Shown in pieces: positions 27,808 to 36,255 of a stretch of 64,000 nt of DNA (position 1 is the first letter of the stretch; each line of letters starts with the position of its first letter). The notes under the pieces are model-generated. The model was not told the DNA's origin, did not search any database, and worked only from the letters and a program-made list of their open reading frames with translations. A program made the position numbers and the translations under genes. Source of the stretch: an uncultured Flavobacteriales bacterium (lineage in GTDB: Bacteria > Bacteroidota > Bacteroidia > Flavobacteriales > Crocinitomicaceae); the NCBI GenBank assembly GCA_946480085.1, contig CAMLHZ010000001.1, forward strand, positions 124,001-188,000, written 5' to 3'.

Positions 27808-28589
27808 GAAAGATAATCAGCGTAGAATACGCCAAACTAAAGAAGTTTCATCTGTTAAAGATCTTATTTGCTGTCTACCTGGTAATTATACCTTGCTGGA
27901 TGTTTTTTATGGACTACTTTTTCAGGCTTGAACCAGGATTAAAACCCCTATTTACGCAGCATAGCTTTTTTGAATTTCCATACATCTGGGAATTCACAAC
28001 TTTTAGTGCAAGTTTCTTTAATATTCTGCTCTGTGTAATCATAGTGGTAATTACCTGCAATGAAATTCAGAGTAAAACCATGCGCCAAAATATCATTGAT
28101 GGATTATCCAAACAACAGGTTATTCTGGGCAAGTTTGTACTAGTCATCTTTTTCAGTTTATTAGCAACACTTATAACATTTCTCACCGGACTGATTATCG
28201 GTTGCGCAGCCAATGGTATGGATAAGGCATTCGAGAATATCCACCTCATTGGGCTGTATTTTATTCAAACACTCGGATACTTCGGTTTTGCATTTCTTTT
28301 TGCCTTGGTTGTAAAGCGACCAGCCATTGCAATTATTACATTCATTCTATACTTTCCTGTTGAAACAATCATTGGTCAATTGATTAGCAAAATGGCGAAT
28401 GCCAACATCTATCAATTTTTTCCACTTAAGGTTTATGCAGATTTGACTCCAAACCCATTTTTCAAACAATTACTTAAAAAAGATGGGGTGTGGGTTATGA
28501 ATATGAACTATAAAATAATCCTGGCATGCGCGTTCATTGTTTTCTTCTTTGTCCTCACTTATACCATTCTGAAGCGACGAGATCTGTAA
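27804..28589 (+). CDS. ABC-2 type transporter permease
   Basis: The 261-residue membrane protein has about six transmembrane segments (near 19-38, 62-80, 108-132, 148-168, 175-195, 235-253) and the CNEIQSKTMRQNIIDGLSKQQ cytoplasmic segment common in ABC-2 permeases that contact the ATPase. It overlaps the ATPase gene by four bases and would form the export pore with it. Confidence 0.88.
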   Translation: MRKIISVEYAKLKKFHLLKILFAVYLVIIPCWMFFMDYFFRLEPGLKPLFTQHSFFEFPYIWEFTTFSASFFNILLCVIIVVITCNEIQSKTMRQNIIDGLSKQQVILGKFVLVIFFSLLATLITFLTGLIIGCAANGMDKAFENIHLIGLYFIQTLGYFGFAFLFALVVKRPAIAIITFILYFPVETIIGQLISKMANANIYQFFPLKVYADLTPNPFFKQLLKKDGVWVMNMNYKIILACAFIVFFFVLTYTILKRRDL

Positions 28590-28638
28590 GTTCCTTATGC
28601 ACGCCTATTGATTGAGTGTTTTTCGTTACCAAAAATTT

Positions 28639-28659
28639 GGAGTTAACATGCATAACTCC
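28639..28659. repeat. Inverted repeat GGAGTTA-N7-TAACTCC
   Basis: A perfect 7-bp inverted repeat (28639-28645 and 28653-28659) lies just upstream of the presumed promoter of the secreted protein gene at 28688. It could be an operator or the end of the ABC permease transcript. Confidence 0.35.
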
Positions 28660-28665
28660 TAAATT

Positions 28666-28679
28666 GTCAGCGAAATACA
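28666..28679 (+). promoter_or_regulatory. 5' leader motif shared with the gene at 34522
   Basis: The 14-base word GTCAGCGAAATACA lies eight bases before the ATG at 28688 and overlaps a -7-like TAAATTGT. The identical word lies at 34533-34546 on the other strand, ten bases before another T9SS gene. Confidence 0.4.
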
Positions 28680-28687
28680 CTACTTCT

Positions 28688-30124
28688 ATGAAAAAACTAT
28701 TACTACTAGTGGGCGCTTTGGCGTCTGTTCAATGCTATTCTCAGGTTACCATTTTCAGCGACAATTTTGAAAGCGGTTCAGCAAGCTGGACGTTAAACTC
28801 AGGAGGTTCGGGGAACAACCAATGGGTTGTCAATACTGAATATGTGGACAACTCAGGATTTGATCTTGTGGATCCAACGCCTGACCAACCAGTGGGAACG
28901 ACTAACGGACCGAACTCTACCTATCTGCACATTTACAACACTCAGGCATGCGGATTCGGTATTTGTAACGCTTCTTTCGATACGGGTTCTTCATCCAACA
29001 GAAATGCAATGCAAGCCGCATCAATCAACACAACAGGATTTACGAATGTTACGCTTGAATTCATTTATTTATGTGACGGGGCATCCGGTTCTGCTTATGG
29101 AGTTGTTGAATACAGTTTAGACAACGGTGGAACCTGGACGGACGCAGACGGTCAATATTCAGGCGTATCTACCTGGACAAATGCTTCCATCACTTTACCA
29201 GCGTTCAATAATCAAGCATCACTCAAGTTTCGTTTCAGATGGGTAAACGGTGGATCAGGAAACGATCCTGCTTTTGCTGTAGATGAAGTTTCAATTACCG
29301 GAGACCAAGGAAACTTTGTAAATATCTCAACTGGATTAATGGGCTCAAACAGTTTTTGTACAAATAACTCAGCTGCCTTGACAGTTCCTTTTACAGCTAC
29401 AGGTGTAGTAAATGCTGGAAACCAATACATCGCTCAATTGTCTAACAATGTTGGAAGTTTTGCTTCACCAACTGTCATTGGTTCTTTAACATCAACGTCA
29501 ACAGGATCTTTAAGCATCAACGCAACTATTCCTTCAGGACTAGCAGCTGGAACAGGATATTTGGTTCGCGTGGTTGCTACTGATCCATCAAGTACAGGAA
29601 CAAACTCCTCAACAACTTTAACTATTAATACTGCTCCATCAGCAAGTGTTATCAGTTTACCATCCAATCCGGTTATTTGTGAAGGTGAATCAATCACATT
29701 ACAAGGAAACGGTGGTGCTACCTATTCTTGGTCGCCAAGTGGTTCGGTTGACAATCCGAACTTACAAACTGTAAGTGCTACACCAGCTGTAACAACAGTT
29801 TACACAGTAACTGTTACAGGACAAAACGGGTGTGCTTCAACAGCTTCCATTTCCGTAACAGTAGATGATTGTGCAGCAATCGCAGATCAAACCCTTTCAA
29901 CTTTTGAGGTTTATCCAAATCCAGCAAAGGAAACGTTGTTTATTACCAATAAAGGTTTAGTCAACATTTCCAATGTAGAGATCGTTGATTTGGCAGGACG
30001 AACAGTTCGATCGTTCAATTCACTTCCGGAGAGTATCTCTGTTCAGGAATTACCTCAAGGAAGTTTTATTCTTAAAATTCAGCATCAGAATGGCGTTTCT
30101 GCAGTTCCATTCGTGAAGAATTGA
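28688..30124 (+). CDS. T9SS-sorted secreted protein with jelly-roll (MAM/LamG-like) domain
   Basis: The 478-residue protein starts at ATG 28688 (MKKLLLLVGALASVQCYSQ, clean signal peptide); in-frame upstream starts add a polar stretch. Residues about 24-205 look like a jelly-roll module (FSDNFESGSASWTLN, then ALKFRFRWVNGGSGNDPAFAVDEVSI-type ending). Two Ig-like/PKD-like segments follow (about 210-395; CEGESITLQGNGGATYSWSP). The last about 75 residues are a T9SS type A sorting domain (FEVYPNPAKETLFI through LPQGSFILKIQ). It is probably a surface adhesin or binding protein; no catalytic motif is seen. It ends in a strong terminator. Confidence 0.85.
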   Translation: MKKLLLLVGALASVQCYSQVTIFSDNFESGSASWTLNSGGSGNNQWVVNTEYVDNSGFDLVDPTPDQPVGTTNGPNSTYLHIYNTQACGFGICNASFDTGSSSNRNAMQAASINTTGFTNVTLEFIYLCDGASGSAYGVVEYSLDNGGTWTDADGQYSGVSTWTNASITLPAFNNQASLKFRFRWVNGGSGNDPAFAVDEVSITGDQGNFVNISTGLMGSNSFCTNNSAALTVPFTATGVVNAGNQYIAQLSNNVGSFASPTVIGSLTSTSTGSLSINATIPSGLAAGTGYLVRVVATDPSSTGTNSSTTLTINTAPSASVISLPSNPVICEGESITLQGNGGATYSWSPSGSVDNPNLQTVSATPAVTTVYTVTVTGQNGCASTASISVTVDDCAAIADQTLSTFEVYPNPAKETLFITNKGLVNISNVEIVDLAGRTVRSFNSLPESISVQELPQGSFILKIQHQNGVSAVPFVKN

Positions 30125-30150
30125 TTTATACAACCAATAACAATGAAAGA

Positions 30151-30182
30151 GCTCGTTCGGTATCCCGGACGGGCTTTTTTTT
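30151..30182 (+). terminator. Rho-independent terminator
   Basis: A 10-bp stem GCTCGTTCGG / CCGGACGGGC with two G-T pairs and loop TATC is followed by eight T. It lies 27 bases after the secreted protein's stop. Confidence 0.85.
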
Positions 30183-30261
30183 GGATTAATATTTCTTCGA
30201 AACCACAAATATTCGATCGAAATCGATAAATTTTCATCAGAAAGCAACAAATTTTCGATGA

Positions 30262-30307
30262 AAAGGTGTAACTATTCAAAAAAAATGTGTTTATTGCTTA
30301 CACCTTT
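30262..30307 (+). promoter_or_regulatory. Long-loop hairpin in the leader of the small barrel gene
   Basis: AAAGGTGTAA (30262-30271) and TTACACCTTT (30298-30307) pair perfectly and end nine bases before the ATG at 30317. A second inverted pair TTTTCATC / GATGAAAA (30231-30238, 30257-30264) touches the first by three bases. It could be an operator or an mRNA leader structure. Confidence 0.35.
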
Positions 30308-30316
30308 AGACCCGTT

Positions 30317-30823
30317 ATGAAAGAATTGATCCTCACCCTCAGCATGTTGTTCGCAACCCTTTCTGCATTTTCCCAAAACAATGCATATTATCGTTTTGCC
30401 ATTGGTGCCCGCGCAGGTTCCTCAAAATACACCTGCGGAATTACAGCAAAAACTTTTCTTGGAGAACAAAGCGCTGCCGAAGTGGTGGTGGCTCCTTACA
30501 AAAATGGATTGTCAGCTGCAGCCTTCTATGAATATCACGTTCCGCTTTTTGGGAAAAAAGAATTTCAACTTTATTTCGGGGGTGGAGCACATTACACCAA
30601 AAACGAGGAATATCAGAACTGGACTACTTTAAGAACGGGAACTATCAGTTATTTACAAGTTCGTCGCAGTGCGGGATTTGATGCAATTGTTGGTATCGAA
30701 TACAAATTTTTGGCATTGCCTCTGGCTGTGAGCATAGATCTACGTCCGTTGGTTGATTTCTCTAAAAACAGCACCTATTCTTTTGGATTTGACCAGGGAT
30801 TAGGAATCAAATTGGCCCTCTAA
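30317..30823 (+). CDS. Small outer-membrane beta-barrel-like protein
   Basis: The 168-residue protein begins at ATG 30317 (MKELILTLSMLFATLSAFSQ, signal peptide); a GTG at 30287 would read through the leader hairpin. The mature part shows alternating strands with aromatic residues (AYYRFAIGARAGSSKYTCG, then QLYFGGGAHYTKN, FDAIVGIEYKFLALPLAVSIDLRPLVDF) and ends FGFDQGLGIKLAL, consistent with an eight-stranded barrel. Its 3' end overlaps the convergent regulator gene by 24 bases. No specific function. Confidence 0.72.
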   Translation: MKELILTLSMLFATLSAFSQNNAYYRFAIGARAGSSKYTCGITAKTFLGEQSAAEVVVAPYKNGLSAAAFYEYHVPLFGKKEFQLYFGGGAHYTKNEEYQNWTTLRTGTISYLQVRRSAGFDAIVGIEYKFLALPLAVSIDLRPLVDFSKNSTYSFGFDQGLGIKLAL

Positions 30824-32521
30824 AATGGCAATTGATTTCAGATAATCGTTTAAAGATTCTGTAGCCGAAACGTTCAATTTACGCTTCAATCGATTCTTAA
30901 AAATCTTGATGCTCTCTGGTGTAACGTTCCGGATTAATGCAATTTCTTTATTACTTAATTCCAAGCGAATCAGATTGCACAATTGCACTTCTGATTTATT
31001 GAGATTAGGATGATTTTTAAGTAAGGTATGATAAAATTGCCCCAAGACATCTTCAGACGTTCTAATCAGTTCATCTGCTCTCTTGTCAATCAGAAACTTC
31101 TGTCTAAGTTCGGCAACAAGTGAGCGTAATTCTGGTAAAACAGCGCTTTCACTGTTTCCAGCAATCTGCTGAAGACGATTGATTACATTTCGTTCATACT
31201 CTAGATTTTTTGTGAAATCGAGTGCATATTCGGTAATGTGATTTTCTTGCGTTTTTATTTTTAATGCCTTCAAATTATTTTGAAGTCCCAGTTTTTCATT
31301 CTTCAATAGATACGCCTTTCTTCTGTTCTTCCAGATCTGATTCCAAACAATCACAACCATCACCAACAAACCAAGTCCGATTAAAAGCAGCACAATAATG
31401 GTTGACTTACTGGTTTTCTCCATTCTCAACATACTTATTTCGTGCGCCTTTGAACGTTTCTCATTCCTTATAACAGTCTTTGTTTCGTTCAATAAATACA
31501 CCGATATGAGTTGACTGGTTTTGTAACTATTCAAGCTCTTTTCCCGAAAATACAATTCTTGTGATTGCATAAATTTATTCAACCAAAACTTGACATTACT
31601 TGCGCTTGTTTCCACCGAAAAAACAAGGTTAATCCTATACCATAAATAACATTGACCATTGTTACCAAGGTCAAGAAGTTTGCTCAAATCCTTCAGTAAA
31701 GCTATTGCTTTCTGTGGTTGAGAAGACTTCAAATAAGCCAAAAGCAATGCCTCATCGTTCTTGGTAATGGATTTGAACTGGAGATTATTTCTCGCATTTT
31801 CTAAGAAGAAAGCGGCACGAGGATAATCACCTGTTTTTAGATAACAGCGTCCGAGATTTTCCTCAATGATGTGCACAAATTCCTTTTTCTCGCCTTCGAA
31901 AGAATGACTTCTCCTATGCAGATTATGCAGCATTTGGCTTCTTGCTTTGTTTAAAAAGACAAGGGCTTTGGAATATTCACCAACGTCTAGAAACGTTAAT
32001 CCTTTATTGTTCAGGGCAGATGCTATGGCAACATAGTCATCCAGTTTCTTTGCAGCATTCAGTTGATAATCAAAATAAAATTGGGCACTATCTGATTTAT
32101 TTAACAGTTTGAAAAAAATCGCAATTGAAGAAGCCGAATAGTATTTATCTAACTGACTCTTTCGGTTGAAATAAATGCGTTTTTCATACTGAATAGCAGC
32201 ATCATAAGCTCCAATTTCTGCAAACAACTGTCCGAAAGCCGTATAATAAACACCCCATTTCGGATTGTCGCTTGGGTTTAGATTCTTTGCCTTTAACAAG
32301 TAAATCAATGCCGAACGGTATTTCTTAGCATGAAGGTATGATTTCCCAATATCACTAAGTACAGTGATGCGTTGCTCTAAAAACTGCTCGCCTTCAGGCA
32401 GTTTCTCTAATTTCTGCTGAAAAAAAGTTAGTTTCTCGTCAAGTGACAAGGTACCATTTGGATCAACCTGGGCGTACGAAACACCAAATAGCATAAAGAG
32501 TGCAACTAATACTATTCTCAT
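30800..32521 (-). CDS. TPR-containing regulator with C-terminal LuxR-type helix-turn-helix
   Basis: The 573-residue protein has a signal peptide (MRIVLVALFMLFGVSYA), tetratricopeptide-type helical repeats (about 40-330; for example ASALNNKGLTFLDVGEYSKAL and LGRCYLKTGDYPRA), one transmembrane segment (about 375-393, IIVLLLIGLGLLVMVVIVW), a coiled-coil linker and a C-terminal DNA-binding helix-turn-helix (LNKSEVQLCNLIRLELSNKEIALI, then ESIKIFKNRLKRKL). This periplasmic-sensor plus cytoplasmic-HTH plan is common in Bacteroidota. It lies 27 bases downstream of the T9SS gene 32549-34522 and is likely cotranscribed, so it may control that protein. Confidence 0.85.
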   Translation of the reverse strand: MRIVLVALFMLFGVSYAQVDPNGTLSLDEKLTFFQQKLEKLPEGEQFLEQRITVLSDIGKSYLHAKKYRSALIYLLKAKNLNPSDNPKWGVYYTAFGQLFAEIGAYDAAIQYEKRIYFNRKSQLDKYYSASSIAIFFKLLNKSDSAQFYFDYQLNAAKKLDDYVAIASALNNKGLTFLDVGEYSKALVFLNKARSQMLHNLHRRSHSFEGEKKEFVHIIEENLGRCYLKTGDYPRAAFFLENARNNLQFKSITKNDEALLLAYLKSSQPQKAIALLKDLSKLLDLGNNGQCYLWYRINLVFSVETSASNVKFWLNKFMQSQELYFREKSLNSYKTSQLISVYLLNETKTVIRNEKRSKAHEISMLRMEKTSKSTIIVLLLIGLGLLVMVVIVWNQIWKNRRKAYLLKNEKLGLQNNLKALKIKTQENHITEYALDFTKNLEYERNVINRLQQIAGNSESAVLPELRSLVAELRQKFLIDKRADELIRTSEDVLGQFYHTLLKNHPNLNKSEVQLCNLIRLELSNKEIALIRNVTPESIKIFKNRLKRKLNVSATESLNDYLKSIAILEGQFDS

Positions 32522-32548
32522 TTTAAAATCGAATCAAGGTTTCGTCTT

Positions 32549-34522
32549 CTAACGAATATAGTTCAATCTTACCGATTTAAAATTATTCCCACTGAGCAAC
32601 TGTATGGTATACAAACCTTGAGATAATGAGGTGAAATCCAATGTAAACATCTGCAAATCATTGGTTACTATTGGTACATTGACCAATCGCCCCCAATTGT
32701 CGAAAACCTTCAATTCAGTTTCTGCTTTATGTTTCAAGGAGATATTTACAACACCTGTAGTTGGGTTCGGATAAACCAAAACATCTTCAGACTGAGCAAT
32801 GTTTATCGGTCGAACAGCTTCATAGGTTTTACTTCCGTCCAAATCAAACTCCTTCAATCGATAATAACTAGTTCCCAAAGTTGGTTGATCATCAGCCGTT
32901 GAATACGTCAGTGTTTGAACTGAATTTCCTGCTGCTGAAACATTTTCTAGAAACCTCCAGTTCGTCATATCTGAAGAAACCTCGGTTGTAAAATAGTCAG
33001 AGTTGTGCTCCGAAATCGTTTTCCAACTCAAATCAACCAGATTTCTATCTTCATCATAAACAGCGATATAATCAACCACTTCAACAGGCAACGGAGTTAC
33101 AGGATTTATACTCGCTATGGTAATGAATCGGAAAGCATTGTTTGGTATATGTGTAGTACTAATTCCAGTGACAGTGACCAATGGATTTGCATATGAAAAT
33201 GTCAACCCTGTTCCGTCGCCATTGTAGTAACAAGACGTTCCACCATTCGAAAAATTACCATCGTCATCAACCAATAAACGTAAATCATTCACATTCACAC
33301 TTCCAGGAAGGGCGCACGAATTGAGTTTCAGATTCCAATTAAAACTTTCTATGCTATTCGTGCGTTGCACCCTCCATTCTCTCTCCAAACGCGAATAAAG
33401 ATTACAGCTTGTCAATCCTGTTGGCATTTCGCCAGAAGAAGCAGTAGTTGCACATATTTTTCCGGTGTTATTTCCAAAAACAACAAACGAATTATCTGCA
33501 CCGAAAGAAGCGAGATTTAGTACGTTGGTGGCCGATAGCGTACCGAGATAAATCCGTGAAGTATCGTCATCTGTATGAGATTGCCTTTGACTTAATCCTG
33601 AATTGTCATCTCTACCAATTGCGATTACTGAATTGTGATAAGCAGGAACTGAATTCCAGATGGTTGTATTGGAAGAGGAAACGTAATTGGTAGTTGAACC
33701 ATTTCCGCCGAGTGTAATGCCATATTTGATTCCTAGAAAAGTGTTGACCATCAACATCTCGGCCAAGGTCAAGTTTCTGTTGAAGATGATGACTTCGGCA
33801 ATATCGGTTTGAGAAAACTCTCCTGTGTTTACATTACAACCAACGTTCGTGCGGTCGGCGTTGACACCTGAAGGATTATTATTTGCGGCCAATGTAGGAA
33901 CGGAAATGTGGTTGTATCCACTGAATCCGTTTGGTCCAGCCGTATTTACTAACAATCCATTATCGAAGCCAATCATATGTTGAATCCTAGGAACGGTATT
34001 ATTGGGCACGTTATACTGATTGTTTGTTCCGAAAGAACCTGAACCGTTGGTTAAACACTGCGGTCCGTCTGATTTACATTTTATCATTGCATTCGGGCCA
34101 TTCCACTCAAAATAAACGATACCAGCCGTATTATTGGGGTGAACAACCGCCAATTGTGTGATTCCAGTTCCCGCACTTGCGGATGAACCAAAATTGTAGC
34201 TTGTGGTGGATGCCAAATTATCATTGGTACCATCAAAAAACAAATACGGATTGTAATTGAAAACATTCTGAGAAGCAGTATAAGGCAATGCCGCTCCTGA
34301 ACCATCTCTAAATAATGGTCGATTGGCAGCCGTTCCCTGAGTAACACTGGAAACAATTGATCCTCCAGATGTCCAAGTTGTATTAGCAGTACCATTTACG
34401 GTTGTAGTCGTCCCAGCTGTACCACGTAACCAAAATGTTGGTGCGCCAACCCCTCCAGGAGATTGTGCAAAATTGGCGTTAATGAAAAATAAAAATAGTA
34501 AAGTGTGTGTAGCTTTTTTCAT
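32549..34522 (-). CDS. T9SS-sorted secreted protein with LamG-like domain
   Basis: The 657-residue protein has a signal peptide (MKKATHTLLFLFFINANFAQ). Residues about 25-265 resemble the concanavalin/LamG-like module widespread in Bacteroidota surface proteins (APTFWLRGT at the start; IAEVIIFNRNLTLAEMLMVNTFLGIKYGITL at the end). A beta region follows (to about 470), then a fibronectin-like part (PVEVVDYIAVYDEDRNLVDLSWKT) and a T9SS type A tail (about 580-657, VLVYPNPTTGVVNISL through LSQGLYTIQLLSG). It is predicted to be a surface adhesin. It precedes the TPR/LuxR regulator on the same strand. Confidence 0.86.
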   Translation of the reverse strand: MKKATHTLLFLFFINANFAQSPGGVGAPTFWLRGTAGTTTTVNGTANTTWTSGGSIVSSVTQGTAANRPLFRDGSGAALPYTASQNVFNYNPYLFFDGTNDNLASTTSYNFGSSASAGTGITQLAVVHPNNTAGIVYFEWNGPNAMIKCKSDGPQCLTNGSGSFGTNNQYNVPNNTVPRIQHMIGFDNGLLVNTAGPNGFSGYNHISVPTLAANNNPSGVNADRTNVGCNVNTGEFSQTDIAEVIIFNRNLTLAEMLMVNTFLGIKYGITLGGNGSTTNYVSSSNTTIWNSVPAYHNSVIAIGRDDNSGLSQRQSHTDDDTSRIYLGTLSATNVLNLASFGADNSFVVFGNNTGKICATTASSGEMPTGLTSCNLYSRLEREWRVQRTNSIESFNWNLKLNSCALPGSVNVNDLRLLVDDDGNFSNGGTSCYYNGDGTGLTFSYANPLVTVTGISTTHIPNNAFRFITIASINPVTPLPVEVVDYIAVYDEDRNLVDLSWKTISEHNSDYFTTEVSSDMTNWRFLENVSAAGNSVQTLTYSTADDQPTLGTSYYRLKEFDLDGSKTYEAVRPINIAQSEDVLVYPNPTTGVVNISLKHKAETELKVFDNWGRLVNVPIVTNDLQMFTLDFTSLSQGLYTIQLLSGNNFKSVRLNYIR

Positions 34523-34532
34523 TTGATAGTGT

Positions 34533-34546
34533 TGTATTTCGCTGAC
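34533..34546 (-). promoter_or_regulatory. 5' leader motif shared with the gene at 28688
   Basis: The word GTCAGCGAAATACA (minus strand) lies ten bases before the ATG at 34522. Immediately upstream is TACATTCG, a near-consensus -7 box. See the matching site at 28666-28679. Confidence 0.4.
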
Positions 34547-34687
34547 GAATGTATTACAGCTTTTAGGCTGAGCTCAAATAAACCGGGGTAACAAATGGTT
34601 AACATTTTTCAGTAAAGCCTATAAATCGTCACTTAAAGCTCAAACACATGAATTCTTCGATGACACGCTCAGATGCTTCTAAATCTT

Positions 34688-34695
34688 TAACTTTG
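34688..34695 (+). promoter_or_regulatory. -7 box TAACTTTG four bases before mnmE
   Basis: A perfect TAnnTTTG ends four bases before the ATG at 34700. Transcription starting at the usual distance would begin at or inside the start codon, implying a leaderless mRNA. No clear -33 box. Confidence 0.5.
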
Positions 34696-34699
34696 CGGT

Positions 34700-36100
34700 A
34701 TGATAAATTCAACCATTTGTGCATTGTCAACAGCACCTGGAATGGGAGCCATTGCTTTGGTTCGTATGTCGGGGAAAGACGCTATTTCCATTTTATCTAA
34801 AGTTGCAGGAAAATCCTACGAAAGCGCTGAAAGTCACAGTGTACATTTTTTGCGTTTAAAACGTGAAGACCATTCTATTCTTGACGAAGTAGTTGTTACC
34901 ATATTTCACGAAGGCAAAAGCTTTACCGGTGAACATACGGTTGAAATTGCTTGTCACGGCTCGGTTTATATTCAGCAGGAAATTATACAACTGTTACTAA
35001 AAGCGGGATGCATTTTGGCGCAACCAGGTGAATTTACCATGCGCGCTTTTTTGAACGGGAAAATGGACCTTTCTCAAGCAGAAGCTGTTTCGGACCTCAT
35101 TTCATCGGAATCTGCGCGGGCACATGAAGTAGCCATGAACCAGATGCGCGGAAATTTCTCAACAGAACTGCGCGATTTAAGAGAAAAACTCATTCATTTC
35201 GCTTCTTTGGTAGAATTGGAATTGGACTTTGCTGAAGAAGATGTAGAATTTGCGGATAGAACAGAATTACTCGCATTGGTAACCGAGGTTCTGGCCTATG
35301 TTAACCGATTGATTTCCTCTTTCGAATTAGGGAATGTGCTGAAAAAAGGCGTTCCTGTTGCTATTGTTGGCGCACCAAATACGGGAAAAAGCACGCTGCT
35401 TAACCAATTACTTGGTGAGGAAAGAGCGATTGTGAGCAACATTGCAGGAACAACGCGTGATGTTATCGAAGAAACATTGAACATTGATGGAATCCTTTTT
35501 CGTTTGATCGATACCGCCGGGATTCGTGAAAATGCCGCTGAAGAAATTGAGGCTATGGGAATTAGTCGTTCACTTGAAAAAATATCCCAGGCCAAAATTG
35601 TTTTAATGCTGAGCGACTTCAGTGAATCCAAATCAGCAAGCGAAGGACATCTTTCCATGAATGCTGAAGACACCGGAGTCTGGGCCGATGAGCTTTCCAA
35701 ACAGTATCCCGAGAAACATTTCATTGTACTTGGAAACAAAAGTGACTTACGTTCCAGTTCCGATTTGAATGAGTGGAATCACCAAACACAACTTCTTCCT
35801 TTAAGCGCAAAAAGCGGAATTGGTGTGGAAGAATTGAAAACCTGGTTGTCGAAACAAGTACTTGGCAATTTCAATACGCAAAGCGACATTATTGTATCGA
35901 ACGCACGACATGTTGATGCTTTGCAAAAAACGAAAGAATCACTTGAAAAAGCCCTTTACGGATTGGAAACAAACATAACCGGTGACTTTGTTGCAATGGA
36001 CATTCGTCAGGCCATGTTTTGGCTTGGAAGTATCACCGGACAAATCTCGGAAGATGATCTTTTGGCGAATATCTTTAGTAAGTTTTGTATTGGAAAGTAA
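34700..36100 (+). CDS. mnmE: tRNA modification GTPase MnmE
   Basis: MnmE with MnmG makes the cmnm5 modification on U34 of certain tRNAs, using folate and GTP. The 466-residue protein has the N-terminal folate-binding domain (STAPGMGAIALVRMSG, EFTMRAFLNGKMDLSQAEAV), a G domain (about 215-385) with GAPNTGKSTLLN, TTRD, DTAGIRE and GNKSD, and the C-terminal CIGK with the conserved cysteine. All parts are intact. mnmG is not in the window. The gene stands alone with its -7 box almost touching the ATG. Confidence 0.97.
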   Translation: MINSTICALSTAPGMGAIALVRMSGKDAISILSKVAGKSYESAESHSVHFLRLKREDHSILDEVVVTIFHEGKSFTGEHTVEIACHGSVYIQQEIIQLLLKAGCILAQPGEFTMRAFLNGKMDLSQAEAVSDLISSESARAHEVAMNQMRGNFSTELRDLREKLIHFASLVELELDFAEEDVEFADRTELLALVTEVLAYVNRLISSFELGNVLKKGVPVAIVGAPNTGKSTLLNQLLGEERAIVSNIAGTTRDVIEETLNIDGILFRLIDTAGIRENAAEEIEAMGISRSLEKISQAKIVLMLSDFSESKSASEGHLSMNAEDTGVWADELSKQYPEKHFIVLGNKSDLRSSSDLNEWNHQTQLLPLSAKSGIGVEELKTWLSKQVLGNFNTQSDIIVSNARHVDALQKTKESLEKALYGLETNITGDFVAMDIRQAMFWLGSITGQISEDDLLANIFSKFCIGK

Positions 36101-36213
36101 ACCCGCAATCACTGCTTAGATTCTCAATTCACAACGGTTAAATCCTCACAGTTCCACTAAATCGATTTTCAATATACCTTTTTTAGGGTATACATCTTTC
36201 CGAATTGGAACGT

Positions 36214-36221
36214 TATTTTTG
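36214..36221 (+). promoter_or_regulatory. -7 box TATTTTTG upstream of the DUF4856 gene
   Basis: A perfect TAnnTTTG lies 34 bases before the ATG at 36256. No good -33 element at standard spacing. Confidence 0.4.
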
Positions 36222-36255
36222 CCCTTAATTTTAATGATTCTAAATAAAAATAGAG

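Noticed and set aside
35296..35739. 147-codon minus-strand frame inside mnmE
   Set aside because: Antisense to the GTPase domain including the G1 motif; a shadow.
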